Shown piece after piece: positions 1 through 8,543 of a stretch of DNA of 36,641 nucleotides (positions are counted from its first letter, which is position 1; the number at the start of each line of letters is the position of its first letter). The notes below the pieces were generated by a model. It was not told where the DNA came from. It made no database searches and saw only the letters and a list, made by a program, of their open reading frames with translations. The translations under genes and the position numbers were made by a program. The DNA comes from an uncultured Eubacterium sp. (GTDB lineage Bacteria; Bacillota; Clostridia; Lachnospirales; Lachnospiraceae), in contig CAJUHV010000039.1 of assembly GCA_910586445.1 (NCBI GenBank), positions 1-36,641 on the forward strand. Reading direction: 5' to 3'.

Positions 1-334
1 AAGTCGCAAGCATATTTAATAGACGAATATCATATTTGTATCTTCTTTCTGTCTCGTCGATCTGTTTCTTATTTTCCTTATTTTCTTTTTTCATCTGTTC
101 CAATTCATGTAAAAAAAGCCTGGCCTCCTCCGATGAAAGCTCTGTCAGCTTTTCTGGATTTTTTATAACATGATCAATTACTTTAGGTTTTCTTTCTTCC
201 GTAGGTTCGCTGCTTTTAACAATACAACGAATGATACTTTGTCTATATCTTTCAAAACAATTAATTCCTGCTATAATAATTGAAATAAATAATTTATAGA
301 TATCATTTTCCACCAATCCCTGCCGATTCATCAT
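1..334 (-). CDS. Hypothetical protein, 3' part outside the window
   Basis: An open frame runs from an ATG at 334 to the window edge without a stop, giving about 111 residues (starts MMNRQGLVEN). An in-frame stop at 359-361 limits the start. The visible protein has a short hydrophobic stretch near residues 14-23 (LFISIIIAGI), then a charged, Lys/Glu-rich helical part (residues 65-100, ELEQMKKENKENKKQ) that looks like coiled coil. I do not recognise the family. It lies 13 bp after the stop of the preceding small ORF, so the two may be co-transcribed. The ribosome binding site is weak. The neighbourhood is decayed, so this may also be a gene fragment. Confidence 0.45.
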   Translation of the reverse strand, partial: MMNRQGLVENDIYKLFISIIIAGINCFERYRQSIIRCIVKSSEPTEERKPKVIDHVIKNPEKLTELSSEEARLFLHELEQMKKENKENKKQIDETERRYKYDIRLLNMLAT

Positions 335-347
335 ATCACATAATCCA

Positions 348-542
348 TCATTCTTTTTTTATCAATAATAACCTTACCAGCCATTTGATTTTCTCGTACA
401 TGCCAGGCTCCAGTAGGATGTGAAGCTGCTGCAGGAGACATTCTGGATCGCTTTCCAAATTCAAGCCAGTCTTTCTTTCCTTCATAGGATCATATACTAA
501 ATGCATTTCTATACAAAACAACACCTGATTCATATCCCTCAT
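348..542 (-). CDS. Small hypothetical protein (64 aa)
   Basis: A 64-residue frame whose ATG follows directly on the TAG stop of the upstream ORF (543-545), an arrangement typical of translational coupling. AGGA six bases before the ATG could serve as a binding site. An internal ATG at the fourth codon is preceded by GAGGGAT and is an alternative start. The protein has no signal peptide; the C-terminal third is basic and hydrophobic (KIKWLVRLLLIKK). I do not recognise it. It could be a genuine small gene or the tail of a larger gene whose reading frame was broken at 543. Confidence 0.35.
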   Translation of the reverse strand: MRDMNQVLFCIEMHLVYDPMKERKTGLNLESDPECLLQQLHILLEPGMYEKIKWLVRLLLIKKE

Positions 543-971
543 CTAATATCCTATGCTTATAATAAAACTTCTCGGCAGAATTGTATTTTTCAATGAAAAA
601 TACAATTCTGCCGAGAAATTCCCTACACTTACTAACAGCTGTTTCCATTCTTCATCAGCAGCCTCCTCTGTCAAAACTTCTTTCATATTCTCAAGTTCTT
701 CCGCTATATTTATTTCTATTTTCTGAGATTTCAGATTAATTTCCGGGCATAATTCCTGTGCATTTTCTTTAAATTCATCTGATTCTATATCACATATTAA
801 TTTCTGAGAATCTGCCAGATAATGCAGGATTATTATGCTGACACAGTTAACACCTAATTGTATTTTTCCAAAATACCTTGTTACATCCTGACTGTCTTCT
901 TTATATTTAACCTGTATCTTCATTTTATCATCATTATAGGTTCTGGACAAAAACTCGCGCAAATTACGCAC
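543..971 (-). CDS. Hypothetical protein, probably a gene fragment
   Basis: The frame is open from about 1013 to 543. The first usable start is GTG at 971 (MRNLREFLSRTYND), but no ribosome binding site precedes it. The same frame upstream encodes IVIEHLRDHWTESR, which reads like real protein sequence, so the true start may have been lost at the junction with the ATPase remnant. The middle is acidic and helical (NIAEELENMKEVLTEEAADEEW). The last 25 codons include a perfect 23-bp inverted repeat (569-617), so the natural C-terminus is uncertain. I do not recognise a family. Confidence 0.35.
   Translation of the reverse strand: MRNLREFLSRTYNDDKMKIQVKYKEDSQDVTRYFGKIQLGVNCVSIIILHYLADSQKLICDIESDEFKENAQELCPEINLKSQKIEINIAEELENMKEVLTEEAADEEWKQLLVSVGNFSAELYFSLKNTILPRSFIISIGY
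569..617. repeat. Perfect 23-bp inverted repeat (hairpin)
   Basis: Arms 569-591 and 595-617 are perfect reverse complements, separated by 3 bases. Read on the minus strand, the hairpin is followed by GTTTTATTATAAG, so it could work as a weak intrinsic terminator. It lies inside the 3' end of the ORF at 543-971, which is unusual for a terminator. It may instead be a small palindromic insertion that replaced the original end of that gene. Confidence 0.75.
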
Positions 972-1009
972 CCGCGATTCCGTCCAATGATCACGAAGAT
1001 GCTCGATAA

Positions 1010-1989
1010 CTATTCATTTGCCGCCAAGTCTTTCTTTGCACAGAGCAGTCCCAGGTCAGAAACATAAATCTTGAACGCATCAATATCACGGTAATTCTCC
1101 AAAGGCTTCTTGATCTGCTCCACCTTATACACCTGTGAAACGATACCAGACAGACAAAGCCATTCGATTGCGTTTTCAAATTCGGAAGCTCTGCCGCCTT
1201 TCTTTATCAGCTTATACTGAAAACGGGTCTTCTTTTTTGAGAGCTGTACGGTAATGTTGTCATAGGCAAGCCTTGTTTTTTTGATTTCGTTCACATTATT
1301 GTACTTGCTCATATCGTTCAGATAGCTTGCAAGTATGGTGTCCTGTGTGTGGCGTACAAGGATATAATCCTTTGTCTGCGTAAACTGTAAGACGCACTCA
1401 GGCATACCGCCTACAACGAGATACTGCCTGTAAAGCAGCATTGCCGCATCGTGCAGGGCAGAGGGCATCGGCATATCGGTTATAAAGCACTTTTTAATCT
1501 GCTCTACAAGAGCGTCCTCGCCCATAGCCAACATAAATTCCTCCATATCCATAGGATACAGGGTTTTCATATCGACCTTGCCGACAGGGAAAGAGAATTT
1601 CGCCCTGCCTGCCGCCACGCCAAGCAGGCTGCCGAGAGCTGCGACATGATAGTCTGAAGCGTCCTCACAAAAGTATTTCAGAGAAGTCAAAGCCCGTTCG
1701 CAAAGCTGTACCTCGTCAAATACTATCAGCGTTTTTTCCTTTACTATCGTCTGACCTGCGATGTGCGATAAAATGGGTATCAGATAATCAGGCTGATATT
1801 TTCTTCAAAGGTTTCGTTCAGCTTTGGATTAGTTTCAAAATTGAAGTATGCCACATTTTCGTAGCAGCTGCGTCCGAACTCTAAAATCGAGTAAGTTTTT
1901 CCGACCTGCCTTGCTCCCTGCAAAATGAGGGGCTTGCGATGTTCATTTTCTTTCCACGTTTCCAAGAAGCTCATAATTTTTCTATACAT
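1010..1989 (-). pseudogene. AAA-type ATPase with DUF4143-like C-terminus, frameshifted and truncated
   Basis: Translation begins at ATG 1989 (MYRKIMSFLETW) behind a good AAGGAGG site. The Walker A motif GARQVGKT is intact. The frame then hits a stop near 1780 (FEENISLII). In the next frame the protein carries on as ILSHIAGQTIVKEKT with a Walker B-like LIVFDEVQLCERA and continues to 1010. Restoring one C near 1791-1793 would join the halves as FEENISPDYLIPILSHIAG, so a single-base deletion (or a sequencing error) explains the break. The 3' end stops at DLGLLCAKKDLAANE, before the nuclease-like part that members of this family (about 430-480 aa) usually carry. These ATPases are common mobile-type accessory genes of unknown role. 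The remnant is not expected to be functional. Confidence 0.8.
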
Positions 1990-2211
1990 AGCGGCCCTCC
2001 TTACGGTTGTAAATATCAATGATTTTTAACACTAAACTGCACTAGTTTTCTTTTGAACTTTTCAAAATGAGACACGAACACCGTCAAGACCTCTTTTTTA
2101 CACCTCCTGAGAGAATACCCTGAGCTTAACCAAATGCTTTACTCCCTGCTATTTGCCGGTAAGGAATTTATTTAATACACTTACTCCTTGAACTGCTAAC
2201 GTCCAAAATGA

Positions 2212-2282
2212 CGCGAAGAATTCATCCCACATTTAGAAGGCATTGCCCGCTGTCTGCAGAAAGTATTTTAAGACACTCTCTA
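2212..2282 (-). repeat. Degenerate copy of the window's MITE-like repeat
   Basis: Read on the minus strand from 2282 it begins TAGAGAGTGTCTTAAAAT, resembling the end TAGAGCGTGTTTGAAAAAT of the better-preserved copies at 32096-32259 and 36575-36641. It shares further blocks with them (ACTTTC, then a GGGATGAATTC block matching GGGATAAATTC). Similarity is by eye and diverged. It sits just downstream of the MATE gene stop, where it could form a 3' hairpin. Confidence 0.45.
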
Positions 2283-2291
2283 ACCACTGCC

Positions 2292-3659
2292 TTATACCGC
2301 CATATGTTCAGCCGCGCTTTTTTTCATCAGCGACCTCATAATGCAGATATAAGCCGGTATCAAAAACAGATCCGCAAAGATCCATGCCACAGGACTTGCA
2401 AAACATACGCCCAGGTACCCGATCGCCGGTACAAGAAATGCGCCGACCACTGCCCTTGCCACCATCTCACATACACCTGCAATAATTGCCAGCTTGCTGT
2501 AGCCAAGGCCCTGTATCGTAAAGCGCACGATATTTACCAACGCCAGCGTCATAAAAAATGCACTGTTTACGATTAAAAGCAGCCGGACATTTCCTAGAAT
2601 ATCCGTTTCGCCTGCATCCAAAAACAGCAGTGCGATTTTCGGTCCGAAGAAAAACAAGATCCCAAACGCAATCACTGAATAAATCAGCCCGATCAGGCAG
2701 CAGGACAGCACGCCTTTCGTAATACGCTTTAATTCTCCGGCACCAAGATTCTGCCCTGCATAAGTTGACATCGTAGATCCCATGGCATCAAACGGGCAGC
2801 AGAAAAACATGCTCACTTTATTCGCTGCCGTAACCGAGGCAACTGCCATAGACCCCAGCGTATTTACAGAAGTCTGCAGAATAACACTGCCGATTGCCGT
2901 AATCGAATACTGCAGCCCCATCGGAATGCCCATATTGCACAGTTTTATCATACAGTCTTTATCTGTCTTCCATTCTTCCTTGGACATCTTCAGCACATCG
3001 TACTTTTTCTTCATATAAATCAGACATAATACGCCCGATATTCCCTGCGAGATTACCGTAGCCCATGCCGCGCCTGCCACGCCCATATCAAAGATCAAAA
3101 TCAGTGCCAGATCAAGGCCGATGTTCATTAAAGATGATATAATAAGAAACATCAGCGGGCTTTTGCTGTCACCGAGCGAACGGATAATGCTAGACAGCAG
3201 ATTGTACAAATATATAACCGGAATACCGAGAAATATCACAAATATGTAATCAAAAGCTCCTTCAATAATATCAGACGGCGTATTCATCCACTGCAGGATA
3301 TTCCTGCATAAAATGCATACAACAATCGTCATGACAGCTGCAAATACAGCGGCAAGCCATACGCCGTTTGCCACATACTTTCTAAGGTAATGATAATCCT
3401 TTGCCCCAAACCTCTGCGCTACCGGTATTGCAAATCCATTGCATATGCCCATGCAGAATCCGATTACCATAAAGTTGATTGATCCGGTAGAGCCTACCGC
3501 AGCCAATGCATTTACTCCCAGAAACTTCCCGACAATAATCGTATCCATCATGCTGTAAAACTGCTGAAACAGCATCCCCAGCATCAGCGGCAGAAAAAAA
3601 GCTGCAATCAGCTTCATCGGAGACCCCTGCGTCATATCCTTGCTGTTACTTTTTGCCAT
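2292..3659 (-). CDS. MATE family efflux transporter
   Basis: A 455-residue integral membrane protein with about 12 hydrophobic segments, the usual size for MATE (multi antimicrobial extrusion) pumps. These export cationic drugs or metabolites in exchange for Na+ or H+. N-terminal MATE features are visible: PMKLIAAFFLPLMLGMLFQQFYSMMDTIIVG is interrupted here only for quotation as PLMLGMLFQQ and YSMMDTIIVG, followed by GVNALAAVG. The start is ATG at 3659, with GGAGGAG 4-5 bases upstream; an upstream TTG would lie inside that site. It is monocistronic as far as can be seen. Substrate cannot be told from sequence. A second MATE gene (11662-13041) in the same window is clearly a different subgroup. 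Confidence 0.93.
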   Translation of the reverse strand: MAKSNSKDMTQGSPMKLIAAFFLPLMLGMLFQQFYSMMDTIIVGKFLGVNALAAVGSTGSINFMVIGFCMGICNGFAIPVAQRFGAKDYHYLRKYVANGVWLAAVFAAVMTIVVCILCRNILQWMNTPSDIIEGAFDYIFVIFLGIPVIYLYNLLSSIIRSLGDSKSPLMFLIISSLMNIGLDLALILIFDMGVAGAAWATVISQGISGVLCLIYMKKKYDVLKMSKEEWKTDKDCMIKLCNMGIPMGLQYSITAIGSVILQTSVNTLGSMAVASVTAANKVSMFFCCPFDAMGSTMSTYAGQNLGAGELKRITKGVLSCCLIGLIYSVIAFGILFFFGPKIALLFLDAGETDILGNVRLLLIVNSAFFMTLALVNIVRFTIQGLGYSKLAIIAGVCEMVARAVVGAFLVPAIGYLGVCFASPVAWIFADLFLIPAYICIMRSLMKKSAAEHMAV

Positions 3660-3757
3660 ATGCTCCTCCAATCCAAAACAGACTATGCTGTTAAAAGTAT
3701 AATATTTGAGCCACCTAATACATTATCGGGATATATTGGAAAAAGTCAAGCCTTAAA

Positions 3758-4492
3758 TCATCTTTTGTTTTGATTTCTCATTCCATGTTTAATAATCCAT
3801 TCCTGTGCCTTGCTCTGCCCCGCCCTGCGCCATTGCGAAATGATAAAATCCGCTTTTTCAGGTGCCTCTTTATACAAGTCATTGAGATTATTTCCGACAC
3901 TCTTTTGCACAAACTTCTCTGGATCGTCTTTTAAGTTTGTCAGCAGCACTGTATATCTTTCAAACTCATCCAGCGCAGTATACAGTTTTTTTGACCAGGG
4001 CAGCCTGATCCGCACACCCTCGCTCGCAAGCCTTCGGACATGTACATTTTCATCCAGCGTCCACTGGATCAGCTCATCCATTACCTCCTGCGGATGCTCC
4101 TTGAGAAGCGGCCGGACTGCAAATTCACCGGTAAACCGCTTTGTCAGTTCTTTTACAAAAGCCAGTGAAAGGCTCCAGTTTTCATTGCCACACCGCTCTA
4201 CATATCTGCCGGCCGGCCAGAGCCACCAGCCAAGGTTAAACATCCCTTCCGGCTGCTGCAGCTGCGGCCCAAGCATATGAAAAAATGACTCTATATTCTG
4301 CGAATAATCACCTGCCATGCTTTTTTGCATGGCGTCTACGATGCAGTCAAGCCGTGAAAATAATTCCTTATCTTCCATCCTGCCGATCAGCTCGCCGGTA
4401 AACGTTTTTTCATCAAAATCCGGCATTACAGCTTGGAGCTTATGAGAAAAATCTACAATATAGTCGTCATTATAATAATCTTTGTATTTCAT
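3758..4492 (-). CDS. DNA alkylation repair protein, AlkC/AlkD-like HEAT-repeat fold
   Basis: A 244-residue soluble, helix-rich protein. Proteins of the AlkC/AlkD superfamily are DNA glycosylases built from HEAT-like repeats that remove 3-alkyladenine and related cationic lesions. Support comes from VHVRRLASEGVRIRLPW around the middle, which matches the conserved RRL-SEG-R-RLPW block of AlkC-type members, and the following KSVGNNLNDLYKEAP segment typical of HEAT helices. The start at ATG 4492 is preferred because GGGGAGAGG lies 6-9 bases ahead; ATG 4498 is too close to it. Transcribed in the same direction as the MATE gene, 98 bp upstream of it, so probably an independent unit. Whether it acts as AlkC or as a divergent paralogue is not certain. 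Confidence 0.8.
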   Translation of the reverse strand: MKYKDYYNDDYIVDFSHKLQAVMPDFDEKTFTGELIGRMEDKELFSRLDCIVDAMQKSMAGDYSQNIESFFHMLGPQLQQPEGMFNLGWWLWPAGRYVERCGNENWSLSLAFVKELTKRFTGEFAVRPLLKEHPQEVMDELIQWTLDENVHVRRLASEGVRIRLPWSKKLYTALDEFERYTVLLTNLKDDPEKFVQKSVGNNLNDLYKEAPEKADFIISQWRRAGQSKAQEWIIKHGMRNQNKR

Positions 4493-4670
4493 GTGCATCC
4501 TCTCCCCGTAAATAATACAGCCATCATACCACGCAGGCAGTCTGCACGTCAATCGCCGGTTTTAACCTCAATACCTACGCATATTTAAAATATATCCAAT
4601 TACATTTCATGCCATAATATACCTGACTGCGAATGCTATATTTTTAATTTCTTAAAATTAGGATAATTAC

Positions 4671-4699
4671 TTGCAACCTATTGCCGCTTATGATACAAT
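4671..4699 (+). promoter_or_regulatory. Sigma-A promoter of a putative small RNA
   Basis: TTGCAA at 4671-4676 and TACAAT at 4694-4699 are separated by exactly 17 bp. No coding gene starts within 280 bp downstream. A strong terminator follows about 90 bp later, so the promoter appears to serve a short transcript. Confidence 0.55.
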
Positions 4700-4705
4700 A
4701 GCTTC

Positions 4706-4796
4706 GTACAGAAAGTTTAAAATGCGTCAAAGAATATCCAACAAGAAACACACAGCACAAAAAACCCCGGAGGTGCGACTCCGGGGTTTTTTGTGC
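4706..4796 (+). ncRNA. Candidate small RNA of about 90 nt
   Basis: The stretch is bounded by a well-spaced promoter (4671-4699) and a very strong intrinsic terminator (4755-4796). The 5' half is A-rich and predicted unstructured (AAAGTTTAAAATGCG and on). The only ORF in it, 27 codons from the ATG at about 4722, has no ribosome binding site and runs through the terminator stem, so coding use is unlikely. It could be a trans-acting small RNA, or a leader or attenuator for the radical SAM gene at 4990. No known RNA family was recognised. Confidence 0.4.
4755..4796. terminator. Symmetric (bidirectional) intrinsic terminator
   Basis: Arms 4755-4772 and 4779-4796 pair perfectly over 18 bp with a 6-base loop. 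The GC core CCCCGGAG/CTCCGGGG is flanked by A6 on the left and T6 on the right, so it can stop transcription in both directions. It separates the small RNA candidate from the radical SAM gene at 4990 and may protect the alkylation-repair gene side from antisense reading. Confidence 0.85.
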
Positions 4797-4989
4797 TTAT
4801 TTTGATAAGCAATACTGACAAGCAGTAAAATTTACCAAAAAAGCCGGCTCATGAGCGTTGCTGCCTCAAGTTGCACAGCATATATTACTGTAAATACAAA
4901 TCTACAGTTGTACATTCCCCCATTCTCATGCTAAAATAATGAAATCCAAATAACCGAATACATTTTACGTACTGAAAGGACTAAACCAC

Positions 4990-6753
4990 ATGCACATTTT
5001 ACTTGTCGCAGTCAATGCCAAATACATTCATTCCAATCCGGCTGTCCATTCCTTAAAATCCTGCGCAGGCGAATATGCTGCGCATATTTCGATCCTCGAA
5101 TTTACGATCAATCAGCAGCCTTTTTTCATTTTACAAGAAATCTATAAAAAGCATCCCGACGTCATTGCTTTTTCCTGCTATATATGGAACTACAGCCTGA
5201 TCGATCAGATGATTCCAGATCTCCATAAGATCCTGCCGGACACAGATTTTTGGGCGGGCGGCCCGGAAGTCTCTTACAATGCGCCTGATATCATAAAAAG
5301 ATGGCAGCTGCGCGGTGTTATGACAGGCCCCGGCGAAAATTCCTTCTGCCGGCTGGCAGCTGCTTATATAAATGGCTGCGCAGACAGCCTGCCTGCCATA
5401 TTAGAGGCAGGCCCGACGCACGCAGCAGACGGTCGAAGGCTCTTAGATGATATTCCATTCTGGTATGAAGACAAAGACCAGGCAGACTTTTCGCACAGGA
5501 TTATCTACTATGAGAGCAGCCGCGGCTGTCCATTTTCCTGCAGCTACTGCCTCTCCTCCATAGACAGGACAATGGACTTTCGCTCCACAGACCGTGTATG
5601 CCGGGAGCTGGACTTCTTTTTAAGCCGGAAAGTACCGCAGGTAAAATTTGTGGACCGCACATTTAACTGCCAAAAATCCCATGCGCTTTCGATTTTAAAG
5701 CATATTTTAGAACATGACAACGGAATTACCAATTTTCACTTTGAAATAGCAGCCGATCTGTTAGATGAGGATTATTTTGCATTATTGAGCCAGATGCGTC
5801 CCGGCGCTGTCCAGCTGGAAATCGGCGTACAGTCTACCAATGCCAGAACGATTGAAGAGATTGACCGCCGGATGGACTTTGGCAGGGTGGCTGCTGCCGT
5901 GCTGCGCCTTCGCTCCTTCCACAATATTCATATCCATTTAGACCTGATCGCCGGACTGCCCTTTGAAGACCTGCCTTCGTTTCAGCAGTCATTTAATGAA
6001 ATCTATGCGCTGCGCCCACAGCAGCTGCAGCTGGGATTTTTAAAGGTTTTAAAAGGCTCCCGCATGGCATTACGCGCTCCGGGCTATAACCTTGTATACA
6101 CCAGCCAGCCTCCTTATGAAGTCCTTTCTACAAAATGGCTTTCCTTTGACGATATCTGCCGTCTAAAGCAGATCGAAGAGCTTGTAGAACTGTATTACAA
6201 CAGCGGTCAGTTTACGCACACGCTGGAGTTTCTGCTCCAGAGCTTCGATTCGCCTTATGCCCTGTTTGAATCGCTCGCCCTCTGGTATGATCAGCACGGC
6301 TGTTTTGGAATCCAGTCCTCACGCGTGCGCAGATATGAGCTGTTATTAGAATTTGCTGCCGCGCCCGACACACTTTCGATCCTGACCGAATGCCTGACGT
6401 ATGACTTATACCTGCGCGAGCATATGAAAAACCGCCCCGCCTTCTGCCTGCCGATCGACCAGTGGAAAGATGAGATTCATAAGATCCTGCATCAGGAATC
6501 AGAATCACATACACTATTTCCTGCCGCTTCATTCCCCAACCTGGCCATATGCAGCTACAGGGAACTGACAAAGACACTGCATGCAGAAGTGTTCCGCGTT
6601 TTATTCGGCCAGCCTGTCATCGTATTATTTTACTATGGCAGGCGTGACCCTCTGACGAATAACTGCGCGGCATACCGTACGATCTATATAAACAAGGAAA
6701 ACGGCAGGAAGGATTGTTCAGACACGCTCCAGATCAAACCGGATTTCAACTGA
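4990..6753 (+). CDS. B12-binding-domain radical SAM protein (DUF4080 type)
   Basis: A 587-residue cytosolic protein. The N-terminus (MHILLVAVNAKYIHSNPAVHS, shown here as MHILLVAVNAKYIHSNPAV) and the following Rossmann-like 150 residues match cobalamin-binding domains fused to radical SAM enzymes. The 4Fe-4S cluster motif CxxxCxxC is C180-PFS-C184-SY-C187 in a SRGCPFSCSYC context. The later blocks (EIGVQSTN, HLDLIAGLPFED) are standard for the methylthiotransferase-like/HemN-like group. The C-terminal 200 residues correspond to the DUF4080 extension. The reaction is unknown; related enzymes do radical methylation or oxidoreduction. AAAGGACTAAACCAC precedes the ATG. The 3' end overlaps the convergent histidine kinase gene by 36 bp. 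Confidence 0.9.
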   Translation: MHILLVAVNAKYIHSNPAVHSLKSCAGEYAAHISILEFTINQQPFFILQEIYKKHPDVIAFSCYIWNYSLIDQMIPDLHKILPDTDFWAGGPEVSYNAPDIIKRWQLRGVMTGPGENSFCRLAAAYINGCADSLPAILEAGPTHAADGRRLLDDIPFWYEDKDQADFSHRIIYYESSRGCPFSCSYCLSSIDRTMDFRSTDRVCRELDFFLSRKVPQVKFVDRTFNCQKSHALSILKHILEHDNGITNFHFEIAADLLDEDYFALLSQMRPGAVQLEIGVQSTNARTIEEIDRRMDFGRVAAAVLRLRSFHNIHIHLDLIAGLPFEDLPSFQQSFNEIYALRPQQLQLGFLKVLKGSRMALRAPGYNLVYTSQPPYEVLSTKWLSFDDICRLKQIEELVELYYNSGQFTHTLEFLLQSFDSPYALFESLALWYDQHGCFGIQSSRVRRYELLLEFAAAPDTLSILTECLTYDLYLREHMKNRPAFCLPIDQWKDEIHKILHQESESHTLFPAASFPNLAICSYRELTKTLHAEVFRVLFGQPVIVLFYYGRRDPLTNNCAAYRTIYINKENGRKDCSDTLQIKPDFN

Positions 6754-7641
6754 AAACACCCCGTTTTCCAGACAGGCCCAGGCCGCGCCTCCCATCCGCT
6801 CTGTAAGCTCCTTTACGATTGCAAGCCCCAGTCCGGTTGTCCTGCGGCTTCTGGAACAGTCTGTCGTATAAAAGCGGTCAAAAATACGTTCCATATCTTC
6901 CTGCTCAATGCTCTCGGTCTTATTTGCCACGCGCATGACTGCCTGATTTCCTTCCTGGTATATGGCCAGCTCATATCCGCCTGTCCCATGCACCAGAGCA
7001 TTTTTTATCAGGTTTTCCACAATACGCACAAACGCCTGCCGGTCAGCGCGCAGGCGGCATGGCTTCGGCACAATATAGACATGCGGTTCGCAGTCTTTTT
7101 TCACAAAATCCTCATAAAATAAAGAAACGGTTTCTGCAAATACATTCGAAGCATTGAATGAAACGATGTCCAGTGAAAATTCTCCCGCCTCCATACGGGC
7201 ATACAAAAACAGCTGATCTAATAAATCAGCCAGATCATTTAAACGCCGCTCCACAATCCGGGCATATTCCTCCTTTTTTGCCTCCGGCACTGCGCTGTCA
7301 CTAAGCATCTGTATATATCCTTTTGCAGATGTAAGCGGCGTGCGGATATCATGGGAAATGCAGGTAATGCTGTCCCGATAGCTGCGGTTTTCCCGCAGAA
7401 GCTGCTCCTGCCGCTGCCTTTTTACTGCTATAACTTTATTAACCTGTGCAATGACCTCTTCCGTTTTTCCGATATGCACCGCAGACGTAAGCAGCATATT
7501 TGTATCCGAATGCTCCATACCCAGCATATGAAGCTCTTCCAGCATATGATTTATCTGTTTTTTGTAACAGCCAAGGCGGGCGGACATTACGCCCGCCCCT
7601 ATCAGCAATAAAAGTATGACTCCGATCAAACATGCATTCAT
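6718..7641 (-). CDS. Sensor histidine kinase
   Basis: A 307-residue kinase with one N-terminal membrane helix (CLIGVILLLLIGAGVMSA) and no large extracellular sensor. The H-box CISHDIRTPLTSAKGY has the phosphoacceptor at about H97. The N-box NLIKNALVHG, the F/D-box region ERIFDRFY and the G-box TTGLGLAIVKEL are all intact, so it should be active. The start is ATG 7641 (MNACLIG), preceded by GGAGGGCGGC. It is the last gene of a leftward unit with its response regulator (9556-10269) and an ABC exporter (7691-9458). A small intramembrane-type sensor beside an ABC pump is typical of BceS/SpaK-like peptide-antibiotic sensing, where the transporter may take part in signal detection (inferred). The gene's 3' end overlaps the convergent radical SAM gene. 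Confidence 0.92.
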   Translation of the reverse strand: MNACLIGVILLLLIGAGVMSARLGCYKKQINHMLEELHMLGMEHSDTNMLLTSAVHIGKTEEVIAQVNKVIAVKRQRQEQLLRENRSYRDSITCISHDIRTPLTSAKGYIQMLSDSAVPEAKKEEYARIVERRLNDLADLLDQLFLYARMEAGEFSLDIVSFNASNVFAETVSLFYEDFVKKDCEPHVYIVPKPCRLRADRQAFVRIVENLIKNALVHGTGGYELAIYQEGNQAVMRVANKTESIEQEDMERIFDRFYTTDCSRSRRTTGLGLAIVKELTERMGGAAWACLENGVFSVEIRFDLERV

Positions 7642-7690
7642 GCCGCCCTCCATTTCTGTTTTACCTGTGCTTTTCAAACACGATCTAATA

Positions 7691-8530
7691 TTATTTCACA
7701 TCCGTTTTATTAAAATGCCATATGCCAAGCCCCGCTGAAAGCAGAAACCAGACTGCTGATACGAGTACTGTCTCTAAAACAAAATCCGCCGTAATCCCGC
7801 TTAACGGACAAGTTTCACTCCGCGTCACCACCCAGTATGAGGAAAGCGTGAGGCCATATTTTTCGCTTATTACGTCCAGACCGGTGAACAGCAGTGTCGG
7901 AAACACCGCAGCACCTATACTGGCAGAAATACCTGCCGCATAGCTGCGTGCCACCTCGGCAATCAGCACATATAAGGCGGCCAGCGCTGCGTTTAACAGC
8001 ATCTGCATTCCTACATAAACCATCGCATTCTGCCAGAAATCGCCCACAAACGCACTCTTTCCAATAAAAATCATGCCACAGGCCAATACCATTGCGCAGC
8101 TTATAAGCAGAAGCAGAAGGCTTGACAATACCGCCATAATTAATTTGGACATAAATATGACAGTTCTCGAACTTCCTTTTCCGACAATATTTTTTACCAT
8201 GCCGCTGCTGTATTCACTTACTACTACAATGCTGACATAAACAGCCAGAACACAGGATACCAGATTACCAGAAAATACCTGCCGCATCATATCCATAATG
8301 CTGATCTGCTCCCATACTGAGCCTGATTCTAATTCATCCAAAGCCTGCTGGTCTTCCTGCGTGACAAAAACCCCCGCTGTGCCGTTTTCGATCTCCCCCT
8401 GCACAACACCATCTAACAGCAGCATCATTCCATACATCAATACTACAACCGAAACCATAACGACCGCACATACAAAAAAACTTTTACTCTTTTTTAACTT
8501 ATATCCTTCTGCACTCAATAAACGCAGCAT
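7691..8530 (-). CDS. ABC-2 type transporter permease
   Basis: A 279-residue membrane protein with about six hydrophobic segments and an N-terminus (MLRLLSAEGYKLKKSKSFF) typical of ABC-2/LanFEG-type permeases. These form the membrane part of exporters for lantibiotics, bacitracin-like compounds or unknown lipids. GGAGGGGATGGATT precedes the ATG. It sits 13 bp after the ATPase gene, clearly co-translated or co-transcribed with it, and 49 bp ahead of the kinase. A large outward loop (about residues 35-75) contains an acidic/Gln-rich stretch. The substrate is unknown. Confidence 0.88.
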   Translation of the reverse strand: MLRLLSAEGYKLKKSKSFFVCAVVMVSVVVLMYGMMLLLDGVVQGEIENGTAGVFVTQEDQQALDELESGSVWEQISIMDMMRQVFSGNLVSCVLAVYVSIVVVSEYSSGMVKNIVGKGSSRTVIFMSKLIMAVLSSLLLLLISCAMVLACGMIFIGKSAFVGDFWQNAMVYVGMQMLLNAALAALYVLIAEVARSYAAGISASIGAAVFPTLLFTGLDVISEKYGLTLSSYWVVTRSETCPLSGITADFVLETVLVSAVWFLLSAGLGIWHFNKTDVK

Positions 8531-8543
8531 AATCCATCCCCTC

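Noticed and set aside
4722..4805. 27-codon ORF in the small RNA candidate
   Set aside because: No ribosome binding site, and the frame runs through the terminator stem.
6718..6753. Frameshift at the end of the radical SAM or kinase gene
   Set aside because: The 36-bp overlap is between convergent genes that both keep complete C-terminal motifs, so it is a normal tail-to-tail overlap.
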